A stretch of 64,000 nucleotides of DNA from an uncultured Collinsella sp. (GTDB lineage Bacteria > Actinomycetota > Coriobacteriia > Coriobacteriales > Coriobacteriaceae), in assembly GCA_900545055.1 (NCBI GenBank), contig UQXP01000001.1, positions 43,430-107,429 of the forward strand. Direction: 5' to 3'. Below are positions 31,951 to 39,455 of the stretch, piece after piece. The translations under genes were made by a program, and so were the position numbers. The notes under the pieces were generated by a model that saw only the letters and a program-made list of their open reading frames with translations, had not been told where the DNA came from and did no database searches. Each line of letters begins with the position of its first letter. Position 1 is the stretch's first letter.

Positions 31951-34599
31951 CTAGCAGACGGCGTAGTCCTGAGGCTCGCGGCCGTAGTAGGCGTCCAGGT
32001 AGAGCTCCTTGATCTCGCTCATGAGCGGGTAGCGCGGGTTGGCGCCGGTGCACTGGTCGTTGAATGCCTGCTCGGTCATCTCGTCGAGGGTGTCGAGGAA
32101 GTACTGCTCGTCAACACCGTAGTCGGCGATGGTCTTCTTGACGCCGATGAAGTCCTTGAGCTCCTCGAGCTTCGTGATGAAGTTCTCGAAGACCTCCTTG
32201 TCGTCCTTGCCCTCGATGCCGCAGTACTTGGCCATCTCGGCGTAGTTGTGCAGCGCGTTGGGGTAAGGATACTGGGAGAACGTGCCCATCTTGACGGGAG
32301 CCTCGGCGGCGTTGTAGCGCATGACGCGGGTCAGGATGACGGCGTTTGCGAGGCCGTGGGGCAGGTGATGGAAAGCGCCGAGCTTGTGGGCCATGGAGTG
32401 GTTGAGGCCCAGGAAGGCGTTGGCGAAGGCCATGCCGGCCATGCAAGAGGCGTTGTGCATCTCCTCGCGGGCATGCGGGTCCTTGGCGCCGTTCGTGAAG
32501 CTGGAGGGCAGGTTCTCGAAGACGAGCTTAGCAGCGCGCTCGGAGAGGCCCTTGGTGTAGTCGGAAGCCATGATGGAGACGTAGGACTCGATGGCGTGGG
32601 TCATGACGTCGATGCCGGAGGCAGCGGTCAGGCCGCGCGGGGCGGTCATGCAGTTGTCGGCGTCGACGATAGCCATGTTGGGGAGCAGCGCGTAGTCGGC
32701 GAGCGGCCACTTGATGCCGGTCTCCTTGTCGGTGATGATGGCGAACGGCGTGCACTCGGAGCCGGTACCCGAAGAGGTCGGGACGGCGACGAAGTAGGCC
32801 TTCTTGCCCATCTCGGGGAAAGTGAAGATACGCTTGCGGATGTCCATGAAGTCCATGGCCATGTCCTCAAACTTGCACTCGGGGTGCTCGTACATCATCC
32901 ACATGATCTTGCCGGCGTCCATAGCGGAGCCACCGCCGACGGCGATGATGACGTCCGGCTCAAAGAGAGCCATCTGCTTGGCGCCGCGACGTGCGCACTG
33001 CAGCGACGGATCGGGCTCGACATCGTAGAAGCAGTCGTGGGCGATGCCCATCTCGTCGAGCTTGGCCTCGATGGCGCGGGTGTTGCCATTCTTGAAGAGG
33101 AACTGGTCGGTGACGATGAAGGCGCGCTTCTTGCCCATGACGGTACCGAGCTCGTCGAGGGCGACGGGCGTGGAACCCTTCTTGAAGTAGACCTTCTCGG
33201 GAGCGCGGAACCACAGCATGTTCTCACGGCGCTCGGCCACAGTCTTAACGTTGATCAAGTGCTTCACCCCAACGTTCTCGGAGACGGAGTTGCCGCCCCA
33301 GGAGCCGCAGCCCAGGGTCAGAGACGGCTTCATGCCAAAGTTGTACAGGTCACCGATGCCGCCGTGCGAGGACGGGGTGTTGATGACGATACGGCAGGCC
33401 TTCATGACGTGCTCGAATAGGCTGATCTTCTCGGCCTGGGCGGGGTGCACGTACAGAGAGGCGGTGTGGCCCGGGCCACCGGCGAGCACCAGGTGCTCGG
33501 CCTTGTCGACTGCCTCCTGGAAGTCCTTGGCGTGGTACATGGCCAGGACCGGGGAGAGCTTCTCGTGGGAGAACTCCTCCTTGGCGGGGTCGGTGGAGGT
33601 GACCTCGGCGATCAGGATCTTGGTCTTGGCGGGAACCTCGATGCCTGCGAGCTCGGCGATCTTGGCGGCAGCCATGCCGGGGATGCGGTGATCGAGGGCG
33701 CCGTTCTTGAACATGGCGGCACGCAGGGCCTCCATCTCGGCACCCTGCTTGACGAAGTAGCAGCCGCGCTTCTGGAACTCGGCCTTAACCTGGTCATAGA
33801 TGGTGTCGATGACGGTCACGGACTGCTCGGAAGCGCAGATCATGCCGTTGTCGAAGGTCTTGGAATGGATGATGGAGTTGACGGCGAGCAGCACGTCGGC
33901 GGTGTCGTCGATGATGACCGGGGTGTTACCGGCGCCAACGCCCAGGGCGGGCTTGCCCGAGGAGTAGGCGGCCTTGACCATGCCCGGGCCACCGGTGGCG
34001 AGGATGATGTCGACGTCGCGCATGACCATGTTGGTCAGCTCGATGGAGGGGACATCGACCCAGCCGATGATGCCCTCGGGGGCGCCGGCCTTGACGGCGG
34101 CGTCGAGCACGAGCTTGGCGGCGGCGATGGTGCACTTGGCGGCTGCCGGGTGCGGGGAGATGATGATGCCGTTGCGGGTCTTCAGGCTGATCAGCGTCTT
34201 GAAGATCGCGGTGGAGGTGGGGTTGGTCGTCGGGATGACGGCGCCCACGATGCCGATGGGCTCGGCGATCTTGGTGATGCCGTAGGCCTCGTCGCGCTCC
34301 AGGACACCACAGGTCTTGGTGTTCTTGTAAGCGTTGTAGATGTACTCTGCGGCGTAGTGGTTCTTGATGACCTTGTCCTCAAGAACGCCGCGGCCGGTCT
34401 CCTCGATGGCCATCTTCGCCAACGGGATACGAGCCTTGTTGGCGGCCATGGCGGCCTCATAGAAGATCTTGTCGACCTGCTCCTGCGTGTACGTAGCAAA
34501 AAGCGCCTGGGCCTCTCGCATCTGAGCGAGCTTAGCCTCAAGCGCCTCTACGTTGTCCACAATTGCGGGAGTAGTGTTTTCCGGTGACTTTTTCACCAT
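31951..34599 (-). CDS. adhE: Bifunctional acetaldehyde-CoA/alcohol dehydrogenase
   Basis: AdhE reduces acetyl-CoA to ethanol in two NADH-dependent steps and regenerates NAD in fermentation; family members form spirosome filaments. The N-terminal aldehyde dehydrogenase half has the catalytic Cys255 in GMICASEQS. The C-terminal iron-dependent alcohol dehydrogenase half shows VIIAVGGGSAMDAGKIMW and the metal region GLNHSMAHKLGAFHHLPHG. 882 residues is full length. The ATG at 34599 has CAAGGAGA upstream on the - strand. Its long A+T-rich upstream region carries several candidate control sites. Confidence 0.97.
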   Translation of the reverse strand: MVKKSPENTTPAIVDNVEALEAKLAQMREAQALFATYTQEQVDKIFYEAAMAANKARIPLAKMAIEETGRGVLEDKVIKNHYAAEYIYNAYKNTKTCGVLERDEAYGITKIAEPIGIVGAVIPTTNPTSTAIFKTLISLKTRNGIIISPHPAAAKCTIAAAKLVLDAAVKAGAPEGIIGWVDVPSIELTNMVMRDVDIILATGGPGMVKAAYSSGKPALGVGAGNTPVIIDDTADVLLAVNSIIHSKTFDNGMICASEQSVTVIDTIYDQVKAEFQKRGCYFVKQGAEMEALRAAMFKNGALDHRIPGMAAAKIAELAGIEVPAKTKILIAEVTSTDPAKEEFSHEKLSPVLAMYHAKDFQEAVDKAEHLVLAGGPGHTASLYVHPAQAEKISLFEHVMKACRIVINTPSSHGGIGDLYNFGMKPSLTLGCGSWGGNSVSENVGVKHLINVKTVAERRENMLWFRAPEKVYFKKGSTPVALDELGTVMGKKRAFIVTDQFLFKNGNTRAIEAKLDEMGIAHDCFYDVEPDPSLQCARRGAKQMALFEPDVIIAVGGGSAMDAGKIMWMMYEHPECKFEDMAMDFMDIRKRIFTFPEMGKKAYFVAVPTSSGTGSECTPFAIITDKETGIKWPLADYALLPNMAIVDADNCMTAPRGLTAASGIDVMTHAIESYVSIMASDYTKGLSERAAKLVFENLPSSFTNGAKDPHAREEMHNASCMAGMAFANAFLGLNHSMAHKLGAFHHLPHGLANAVILTRVMRYNAAEAPVKMGTFSQYPYPNALHNYAEMAKYCGIEGKDDKEVFENFITKLEELKDFIGVKKTIADYGVDEQYFLDTLDEMTEQAFNDQCTGANPRYPLMSEIKELYLDAYYGREPQDYAVC

Positions 34600-34639
34600 T
34601 TGTGTCTCCTTGCGATCGGAGATTTACCCTACGCCTTGC

Positions 34640-34648
34640 ATGATAGCA
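34640..34648 (-). promoter_or_regulatory. Putative adhE extended -10
   Basis: TGCTATCAT on the - strand, 41 bases before the adhE ATG, is identical to the extended -10 of rpsB. Confidence 0.55.
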
Positions 34649-34658
34649 AGAAATAATT

Positions 34659-34670
34659 CGGTAAACGGTA
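34659..34670 (-). promoter_or_regulatory. Candidate operator shared with ppdK
   Basis: TACCGTTTACCG on the - strand is identical to 10852-10863 upstream of ppdK. It lies about 10 bases upstream of the adhE -10, overlapping the expected -35 zone, a position fitting a repressor or class II activator. Confidence 0.4.
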
Positions 34671-34691
34671 AGATTCCCGTAAAAGGCACAC

Positions 34692-34721
34692 TAAAACGCT
34701 TCAATAAACTGAAACGCTTCA
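34692..34721 (-). promoter_or_regulatory. Twin LacI-type boxes upstream of adhE
   Basis: Two boxes, TAAAACGCTTCA (34692-34703) and TGAAACGCTTCA (34710-34721), are 18 bases apart. The second is a near-palindrome with a central CG, the pattern of many LacI-family operators. The binding regulator is not in the window. Confidence 0.4.
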
Positions 34722-34757
34722 ACTATAACTTTTAACTTTTCGTTTGCCGCATCGCCC

Positions 34758-34808
34758 CACTCATTGGGGACAGACTTATATGAGTGCTTTCACTCATTTG
34801 GGACAGAC
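34758..34808 (+). repeat. Left repeat of RAYT unit
   Basis: Two direct copies of CACTCATTKGGGACAGAC (34758-34775 and 34791-34808, one difference) surround a perfect 7-bp hairpin, ATGAGTG-CTTT-CACTCAT at about 34780-34797. Confidence 0.75.
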
Positions 34809-34938
34809 ATCGATTTGTCATTTTGTCGTTTTGGGCATGTTTTTGTCGTTCATTGTATATAAATAGGTCACAGGCTCAGCATTTCGCGTTGCTTCTCTCC
34901 TTTTAGGTGTTGCCTGTACAGTTTTGAAAGGAGAGATT

Positions 34939-35715
34939 ATGCCCCGATGCGCCCGCGCCGTTTCGCTCACCGGCTATTACCACGTCTATGACCGCGGCAA
35001 TTCCAAACAGATTATTTTTGAAGATGACTCCGACCGCTATCGTTTCTTATCGGATATCTCGGACAGGTTTGCACGCCATAAAGTGGCGGTGTTGGCTTGG
35101 TGCCTTATGGACAATCACTTCCATTTGATGGTTGATGACCCATATGACAACCTTTCAAGGGCGATGCAGTGTGCTCTGACGGCGTACGCTAAATATTTCA
35201 ACGGGAAAACGGGGAGAACGGGCCACCTGTTTGACAATCGCTATTCGCGTGTTGCGGTTGAGTCTGACACACAGGCGGTGCAGCTACTCGATTATATCCA
35301 TCTCAATCCTGTGAAAGGGGCGATCGACTCACTTGAAGCATACCGCTGGTCAAGCTTTAGGGCATACCAGCTGGGCTACGATCCCCTTGACATCTGCGAT
35401 GCGGCCCCTATGCTCGATATTGTCGGGGGGTCTCGTCGCTATTGCGAGCATCTTAAGGAAGTTGCCGGGCGGATCTGGTCAGTTGAGATTCTTCCGCGTC
35501 GACGGATTCCCGACGAGGATGCCCTTACCGTCGCATGCGAGGCCTTGCCGAGCATTGATCCTGCGCTGCTCAAGGCTCTGCCTCACCCCGAACGTGATGC
35601 GTGTCTGCTGAGGCTCAGGCGGGCGCATCTCACGGTCAAGCAAATTGCCCGTATCACCGGTATCGGCGCCACAAGCGTAACCAAGGCCACCGCAGGCTGG
35701 AACGAGGCGGCGTGA
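34939..35715 (+). CDS. REP-associated tyrosine transposase (Y1, RAYT)
   Basis: RAYT proteins are HUH-type Y1 transposases that nick and move REP-type palindromes as single-stranded DNA. The HUH motif is H60-F61-H62 (DNHFHLMV) and the nucleophile is probably Y119 (DYIHLNPVKG). WSSFRAYQLG after it is also typical. An extra C-terminal helix-turn-helix (about 231-250, LTVKQIARITGIGATSVTKA) may read DNA. 258 residues. The ATG at 34939 has AAAGGAG upstream. The first part is less G+C-rich than its neighbours, which suggests transfer. It is flanked by matching inverted repeats. Confidence 0.9.
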   Translation: MPRCARAVSLTGYYHVYDRGNSKQIIFEDDSDRYRFLSDISDRFARHKVAVLAWCLMDNHFHLMVDDPYDNLSRAMQCALTAYAKYFNGKTGRTGHLFDNRYSRVAVESDTQAVQLLDYIHLNPVKGAIDSLEAYRWSSFRAYQLGYDPLDICDAAPMLDIVGGSRRYCEHLKEVAGRIWSVEILPRRRIPDEDALTVACEALPSIDPALLKALPHPERDACLLRLRRAHLTVKQIARITGIGATSVTKATAGWNEAA

Positions 35716-35755
35716 GGCAGGGGCCGAACCGCTGCCGGCATGCGTTACGTCTGTT

Positions 35756-35815
35756 CCCAATGCATGAAAGCACTCATGTAAGTCTGTCCCCAATGAGTGC
35801 GTCCCCAATGAGTGC
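35756..35815 (-). repeat. Right repeat of RAYT unit
   Basis: 35756-35798 is the inverted counterpart of the left end. It is followed by a tandem duplication of the 15-mer GTCCCCAATGAGTGC (35786-35800 and 35801-35815). Confidence 0.75.
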
Positions 35816-35848
35816 AAAAAGGCGTCCTCCACAAGAGAGGACGCCTTT
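35814..35848 (-). terminator. Intrinsic terminator of rpmB
   Basis: A 12-bp stem (AAAGGCGTCCTC at 35818-35829 with GAGGACGCCTTT at 35837-35848) reads into TTTTTG on the - strand. The T-run abuts the right end of the RAYT unit. Confidence 0.85.
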
Positions 35849-35916
35849 GGTAAGTTCTATATGAACGCGAGGTCTTTGACCCGGAGAGTCCGAGGTACTT
35901 GTTGGTAAGACCTTAT

Positions 35917-36105
35917 TTAGGAGCGCGCAACCTTGCCGGACTTGAGGCAGGTGGAGCAAACGTTCATCTTGCGACGGTGACCATCGACGACGACGTAAAC
36001 GCGCTGGATGTTGGGGCGGAACTTACGGTTGGTGACGCGGTGAGAGTGGCTGATGGAGCGACCGGCAACGGGGTGCTTACCGCAAACTTCGCAAACTTTG
36101 GACAT
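35917..36105 (-). CDS. rpmB: 50S ribosomal protein L28
   Basis: L28 is a small 50S protein. The start MSKVCEVCGKHPVAGRSISHS and the later CSTCLKSGKV give two CxxC pairs, so this is the zinc-binding form of L28. 62 residues is standard. The ATG at 36105 has AAGGAGG upstream on the - strand; longer in-frame starts are not needed. It has its own promoter and terminator. Confidence 0.96.
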   Translation of the reverse strand: MSKVCEVCGKHPVAGRSISHSHRVTNRKFRPNIQRVYVVVDGHRRKMNVCSTCLKSGKVARS

Positions 36106-36159
36106 AACTGACCCTCCTTGGGCGACAAACGAACATGTCGCGTTAACAAACAAGCCTGA

Positions 36160-36168
36160 ACTATAGCA
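36160..36168 (-). promoter_or_regulatory. Putative rpmB extended -10
   Basis: TGCTATAGT on the - strand, 55 bases before the rpmB ATG, is identical to the rpsT extended -10 at 48848-48856. Confidence 0.55.
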
Positions 36169-36396
36169 CAGAAGCAGCTCCCTGTGCGTAATCTACACAG
36201 AGATATTCCTCTTTTGGCGATAGTGCTCACGCCACGGCCCTGGACGTAGATCCGATTTGCGTGCAGCAGAGGGGATTATGCCAGCTCGTGCGTGCGTTTT
36301 CAAGCTCGTCCCACAAATATATATAGGTTTATGGAGCATTGGGCTCCGTTTACGGATTGTTCTGTATTTATGCTCGCAATTAAGCTCGAGGTTGGC

Positions 36397-36517
36397 TACA
36401 CTATCCCTTGACCATTAAAGGGGTACGAGATACCCACATGGAATTACATAGCTGCCAAAGAGCAGCCCTTCCTGTGGGTGTCTGGTCCGCTTTAAGCGGT
36501 CGGGCATCTATTTTTTT
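36397..36517 (+). promoter_or_regulatory. pyr operon promoter and transcription attenuator
   Basis: A TACACT -10-like element (36397-36402) precedes a leader with two overlapping structures. The first is a 10-bp stem, GATACCCACA (36429-36438) with TGTGGGTGTC (36473-36482), holding an inner GCTGC/GCAGC hairpin. The second is a terminator, GTCTGG-T-CCGC (36480-36490) with GCGG-TCGGGC (36496-36505), followed by ATCTATTTTTTT. They share 36480-36482, so the upstream fold would weaken the terminator. Control by PyrR and UMP is expected from the adjacent pyrR, but the classical PyrR-binding loop consensus was not recognised. Confidence 0.6.
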
Positions 36518-36556
36518 GACTCTGTCAGCAGTCAAGACATGTGAGGAAGGAGATCG

Positions 36557-37141
36557 ATGGGCACGACTTCCCCCAAGGCGGTCATCATGGACGAGACCGC
36601 CGTCAATCGAGCGATGACCCGCATCGCGCACGAGATTCTCGAGCGCAACGAGGGCTGTGAAGACCTCGCTCTGGTCGGCATCGTCACGCGCGGCGACCTT
36701 CTGGCAAAGAAGCTCGCCGAGGAGATCAAGGAGATCGAGGGCGTCGACGTTCCGCTCGGCAGCCTGGACATCAGCTTCTACCGCGATGACTATGCGACCA
36801 ATTTCGCTCCCGCGATCCACGCTACCAACATTCCCTTCAGCGTCGACGGCAAGCGCGTCGTGCTGGTGGACGACATCCTGTATACGGGCCGTACTATCCG
36901 CGCCGCTCTGGATGCCGTCATGGACCTGGGCCGTCCGAGCCGCATCGAGCTGGCAGTTCTCGTTGACCGCGGTCACCGTGAGCTCCCCATCTCGCCGGAC
37001 TTTGTCGGCAAGAACGTTCCCTCGTCGCATGAGGAGAACGTGCACCTATATATGAAGGAAGTCGACGGCCACACCGCCGTCGAGATTAACGACGTCGCGC
37101 CGGGTTCCCACGTGGGCTCCGCGCCGCTGGGAGGTGAGTAG
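36557..37141 (+). CDS. pyrR: PyrR regulator / uracil phosphoribosyltransferase-like
   Basis: PyrR senses UMP and PRPP and controls pyr genes by binding leader RNA; many members also have weak uracil phosphoribosyltransferase activity. The PRPP-binding motif VVLVDDILYTGRT is at 101-113 and LDISFYRDD upstream is typical. 194 residues, slightly longer than the usual 180 at the C-terminus. The ATG at 36557 has GAAGGAG upstream. It heads the pyrB-C-K-D-F cluster and lies directly after a leader terminator it probably controls. Confidence 0.95.
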   Translation: MGTTSPKAVIMDETAVNRAMTRIAHEILERNEGCEDLALVGIVTRGDLLAKKLAEEIKEIEGVDVPLGSLDISFYRDDYATNFAPAIHATNIPFSVDGKRVVLVDDILYTGRTIRAALDAVMDLGRPSRIELAVLVDRGHRELPISPDFVGKNVPSSHEENVHLYMKEVDGHTAVEINDVAPGSHVGSAPLGGE

Positions 37142-37145
37142 TACC

Positions 37146-38090
37146 GTGGCGTTCAACCATAAGCACCTGATCGACATTACCGAGTACTCCGAAGAGGACA
37201 TCAAGCTCATCCTCGAGACCGCCAAGGCGTTCTCTGAGGTCAACGAGCGTGCGATCAAGAAGGTCCCCACGCTCAAGGGCAAGACCATCGTCAACATGTT
37301 CAACGAGCCCTCGACGCGCACCCGCAGCTCCTTCGAGCTCGCCGAGAAGCGCCTTTCGGCCGACAGCCTCAACTTTGGCGGCTCCTCGACCTCCACGGTC
37401 AAGGGCGAGAGCCTCGTCGACACCGTCGAGACCCTCAACGCCTACAAGATTGATTGCATCGTCGTTCGCGATAAGCACGCCGGTGCTCCCTACATCGTCA
37501 CGCAGAACTCGCCCGCGAGCGTCATCTGCGCCGGCGACGGCAAGCACAACCACCCCACGCAGGCCCTGCTCGACCTGTACACCATCTGGGAGCACAAGGG
37601 TGACTTCCACGGTCTGAAGGTCGCCGTCGTCGGCGATATCGCACACTCCCGCGTGTGCGGCTCGCTGATCCCCGCACTTAAGATCATGGGCTGCGAGACC
37701 TACGCCGTCGCCCCCGGCACGCTGCTGCCGCCGGCGCCCGAGGTCCTGGGCTGCGACCACGTGACGAGCGACCTCGATTCCGTCCTGTCCGAGCTGGACG
37801 TCGTCTACATGTTGCGCGTGCAGCAGGAGCGCCTCGAGGGCGCACCGTTCCCCACGATTCGTGAGTACCACAAGCTCTTCGGTCTGACCAAGGACCGCGA
37901 GAAGCTCATGAAGCCCGATGCGATTATCTGCCACCCGGGCCCCATCAACCGCGGCGTTGAGTTCGACTCCTATATGGCCGACCACCCGCAACGCTCCGTC
38001 ATCCTGGAGCAGGTCTACGCCGGTATCTGCGTGCGTATGGCTATCCTGTATCTGCTGCTTGGAGGTGCCGATAATGGCCTTGCTTCTTAA
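37146..38090 (+). CDS. pyrB: Aspartate carbamoyltransferase catalytic subunit
   Basis: PyrB joins carbamoyl phosphate and aspartate in the first committed step of pyrimidine synthesis. Carbamoyl-phosphate binding is seen in EPSTRTRSSFE, the HPTQALLDLYT motif and CHPGPINRGVE near the C-terminus. 314 residues fits. The GTG at 37146, 10 bases after GGGAGG, is preferred to a GTG at 37134 that overlaps pyrR. No pyrI regulatory subunit is adjacent. Its last 17 bases overlap pyrC. Confidence 0.96.
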   Translation: MAFNHKHLIDITEYSEEDIKLILETAKAFSEVNERAIKKVPTLKGKTIVNMFNEPSTRTRSSFELAEKRLSADSLNFGGSSTSTVKGESLVDTVETLNAYKIDCIVVRDKHAGAPYIVTQNSPASVICAGDGKHNHPTQALLDLYTIWEHKGDFHGLKVAVVGDIAHSRVCGSLIPALKIMGCETYAVAPGTLLPPAPEVLGCDHVTSDLDSVLSELDVVYMLRVQQERLEGAPFPTIREYHKLFGLTKDREKLMKPDAIICHPGPINRGVEFDSYMADHPQRSVILEQVYAGICVRMAILYLLLGGADNGLAS

Positions 38091-39363
38091 GAATGCCCAC
38101 GTCGTCGATCCGTCCGTCGAGCTTGACGGTGTCGTCGACGTCCTGATCGACGGTGACAAGATCGCCGAGGTCGGCGAGAACCTCGCCGCCGAGGGAGCCG
38201 AGGTCCGCGACCTTTCCGGCAAGTATCTCGTCCCCGGCCTGGTGGATATGCACGTGCATCTGCGCGAGCCTGGCTACGAGGTCAAAGAGGACATCGAGAG
38301 CGGCACCCGCGCTGCTGCCAAGGGCGGCTTCACCGGCGTGTGCGCCATGCCCAACACCGATCCCGTCACCGATAACGGCACCGTCGTGGAGTTCGTCAAG
38401 TCCCGCGCTGCCGAGGTCGGCCACTGCCGCGTCTATCCGTCGGGCGCCATGACCCGCGGTCTTAAGGGCGAGGCCATGTCCGAGATGGGCGATATGGTCG
38501 CCCACGGCGCCGTCGCCTTCACCGACGATGGTCGCGGCGTGCAGGGCGCGGGCATGCTCCGTCGCTGCATGGACTACGGCAAGATGTTCGGCAAGGTCTT
38601 TATGAGCCACTGCCAGGACGAGGATCTGGTCGGCCACGGCCAGATCAACGAGGGCAAGGTCTCGACCCGTCTGGCCCTCGAGGGTTGGCCGGCCGCCGGC
38701 GAGGAGCTTCAGATTGCCCGCGACATCGAGATTGCCAAGCTGACCGGTGCCAAGCTGCACATCCAGCACATCTCCACCGCTCATGGCTTGGAGCTCGTGC
38801 GTGCCGGTAAGGCTGCCGGTGTCCAGGTGACCTGCGAGGCCACCCCGCACCACATGTTCCTGACCGAGAACGACCTGGACGAGACCTACAACACCTCGCT
38901 CAAGGTCAATCCGCCGCTGCGCACCGACGAGGATGCCGAGGCCATCCGTCAGGGTGTCATCGACGGTACCGTCGACGCTATCGTTACCGACCACGCTCCC
39001 CACACCCCGTGGGAGAAGGCCCGCGAGTTCGAGCTCGCGCCCTTTGGAATGATTGGCCTCGAGACTTCGCTGTCGCTCGTGCTCACTGAGCTGGTCAACA
39101 CGGGCAAGATGAGCGTGAGCCGCATGGTCGAGCTCATGGCCATCAAGCCGCGTGAGATTCTGGGCCTCGATCAGGTTCAGGTCAAGGCGGGCTCTGTCGC
39201 CGACCTGACCGTGTTCGACCCCTCCGCAACCTGGACGGTTGGCGAGGACGGTTACGAGTCGCGCGCCGAGAACTCCGGTTTTGCCGGCCGCACGCTCACC
39301 GGTCGTGCCACCGATGTATTTGTCGGTGGCAAGCAGACGCTCGCCGACGGCTGCATCTGCTAG
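38074..39363 (+). CDS. pyrC: Dihydroorotase (class I)
   Basis: PyrC closes carbamoyl-aspartate to dihydroorotate. The zinc-site motif DMHVHLREPG, CAMPNTDPV, HIQHIST, and the catalytic aspartate in TDHAPHT are present; 429 residues is the class I size. The ATG at 38074 lies inside the end of pyrB with GGAGGTG upstream, so the two are coupled. Confidence 0.97.
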   Translation: MALLLKNAHVVDPSVELDGVVDVLIDGDKIAEVGENLAAEGAEVRDLSGKYLVPGLVDMHVHLREPGYEVKEDIESGTRAAAKGGFTGVCAMPNTDPVTDNGTVVEFVKSRAAEVGHCRVYPSGAMTRGLKGEAMSEMGDMVAHGAVAFTDDGRGVQGAGMLRRCMDYGKMFGKVFMSHCQDEDLVGHGQINEGKVSTRLALEGWPAAGEELQIARDIEIAKLTGAKLHIQHISTAHGLELVRAGKAAGVQVTCEATPHHMFLTENDLDETYNTSLKVNPPLRTDEDAEAIRQGVIDGTVDAIVTDHAPHTPWEKAREFELAPFGMIGLETSLSLVLTELVNTGKMSVSRMVELMAIKPREILGLDQVQVKAGSVADLTVFDPSATWTVGEDGYESRAENSGFAGRTLTGRATDVFVGGKQTLADGCIC

Positions 39364-39455
39364 CATAGCCTTATCGCTTTTGTGCGCGGCGCCCTTGCGG
39401 TGCCGCGCTTTCTGTTCGTTTAGACCATGCAACCGCATGGGGGATTGGAGCGTCT

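Larger units (their letters stand above)
34600..34938. other. Intergenic region between adhE and RAYT gene
   Basis: This 339-base divergent region has no gene. It holds the adhE promoter and candidate operators (34640-34722), the left end of the RAYT unit (34758-34808), and an A+T-rich stretch with a TATATAAAT near 34856 that may promote the transposase gene. Confidence 0.6.
34758..35815 (+). mobile_element. RAYT transposase unit with inverted repeat ends
   Basis: A single transposase gene is bounded by near-identical inverted repeats. The core is 34 bases with one mismatch: left end inside 34759-34802, right end inside 35756-35798. The unit lies between adhE and the rpmB terminator, and its right end touches the terminator T-run. 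This fits a REP-associated tyrosine transposase that lies among its own repeats. Confidence 0.75.
36106..36556. other. Divergent rpmB/pyrR control region
   Basis: These 451 bases between rpmB and pyrR contain the rpmB promoter on the - strand (36160-36168), a gene-free A+T-rich middle part (about 36190-36390), and the pyrR promoter and attenuator leader (36397-36517) on the + strand. No further gene was recognised. Confidence 0.6.

Noticed and set aside
31942..33420. A 492-codon + strand frame and a second one at 33445-34587 opposite adhE.
   Set aside because: Repetitive Leu/Gly/Val/Asp composition without motifs, and complete overlap with the well-conserved adhE on the other strand.
31951..34599. 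adhE as an unusual gene fusion.
   Set aside because: Two-domain AdhE of this length is the normal form in fermentative bacteria.
35786..35815. The two 15-mer tandem copies as the start of a CRISPR array.
   Set aside because: They are directly adjacent with no spacer, number only two, and belong to the RAYT unit end; no cas genes are present.
37134..37148. pyrB start at GTG 37134 overlapping pyrR.
   Set aside because: The ribosome-binding site GGGAGG is immediately adjacent to it, while GTG 37146 has proper spacing and still includes the conserved N-terminus.
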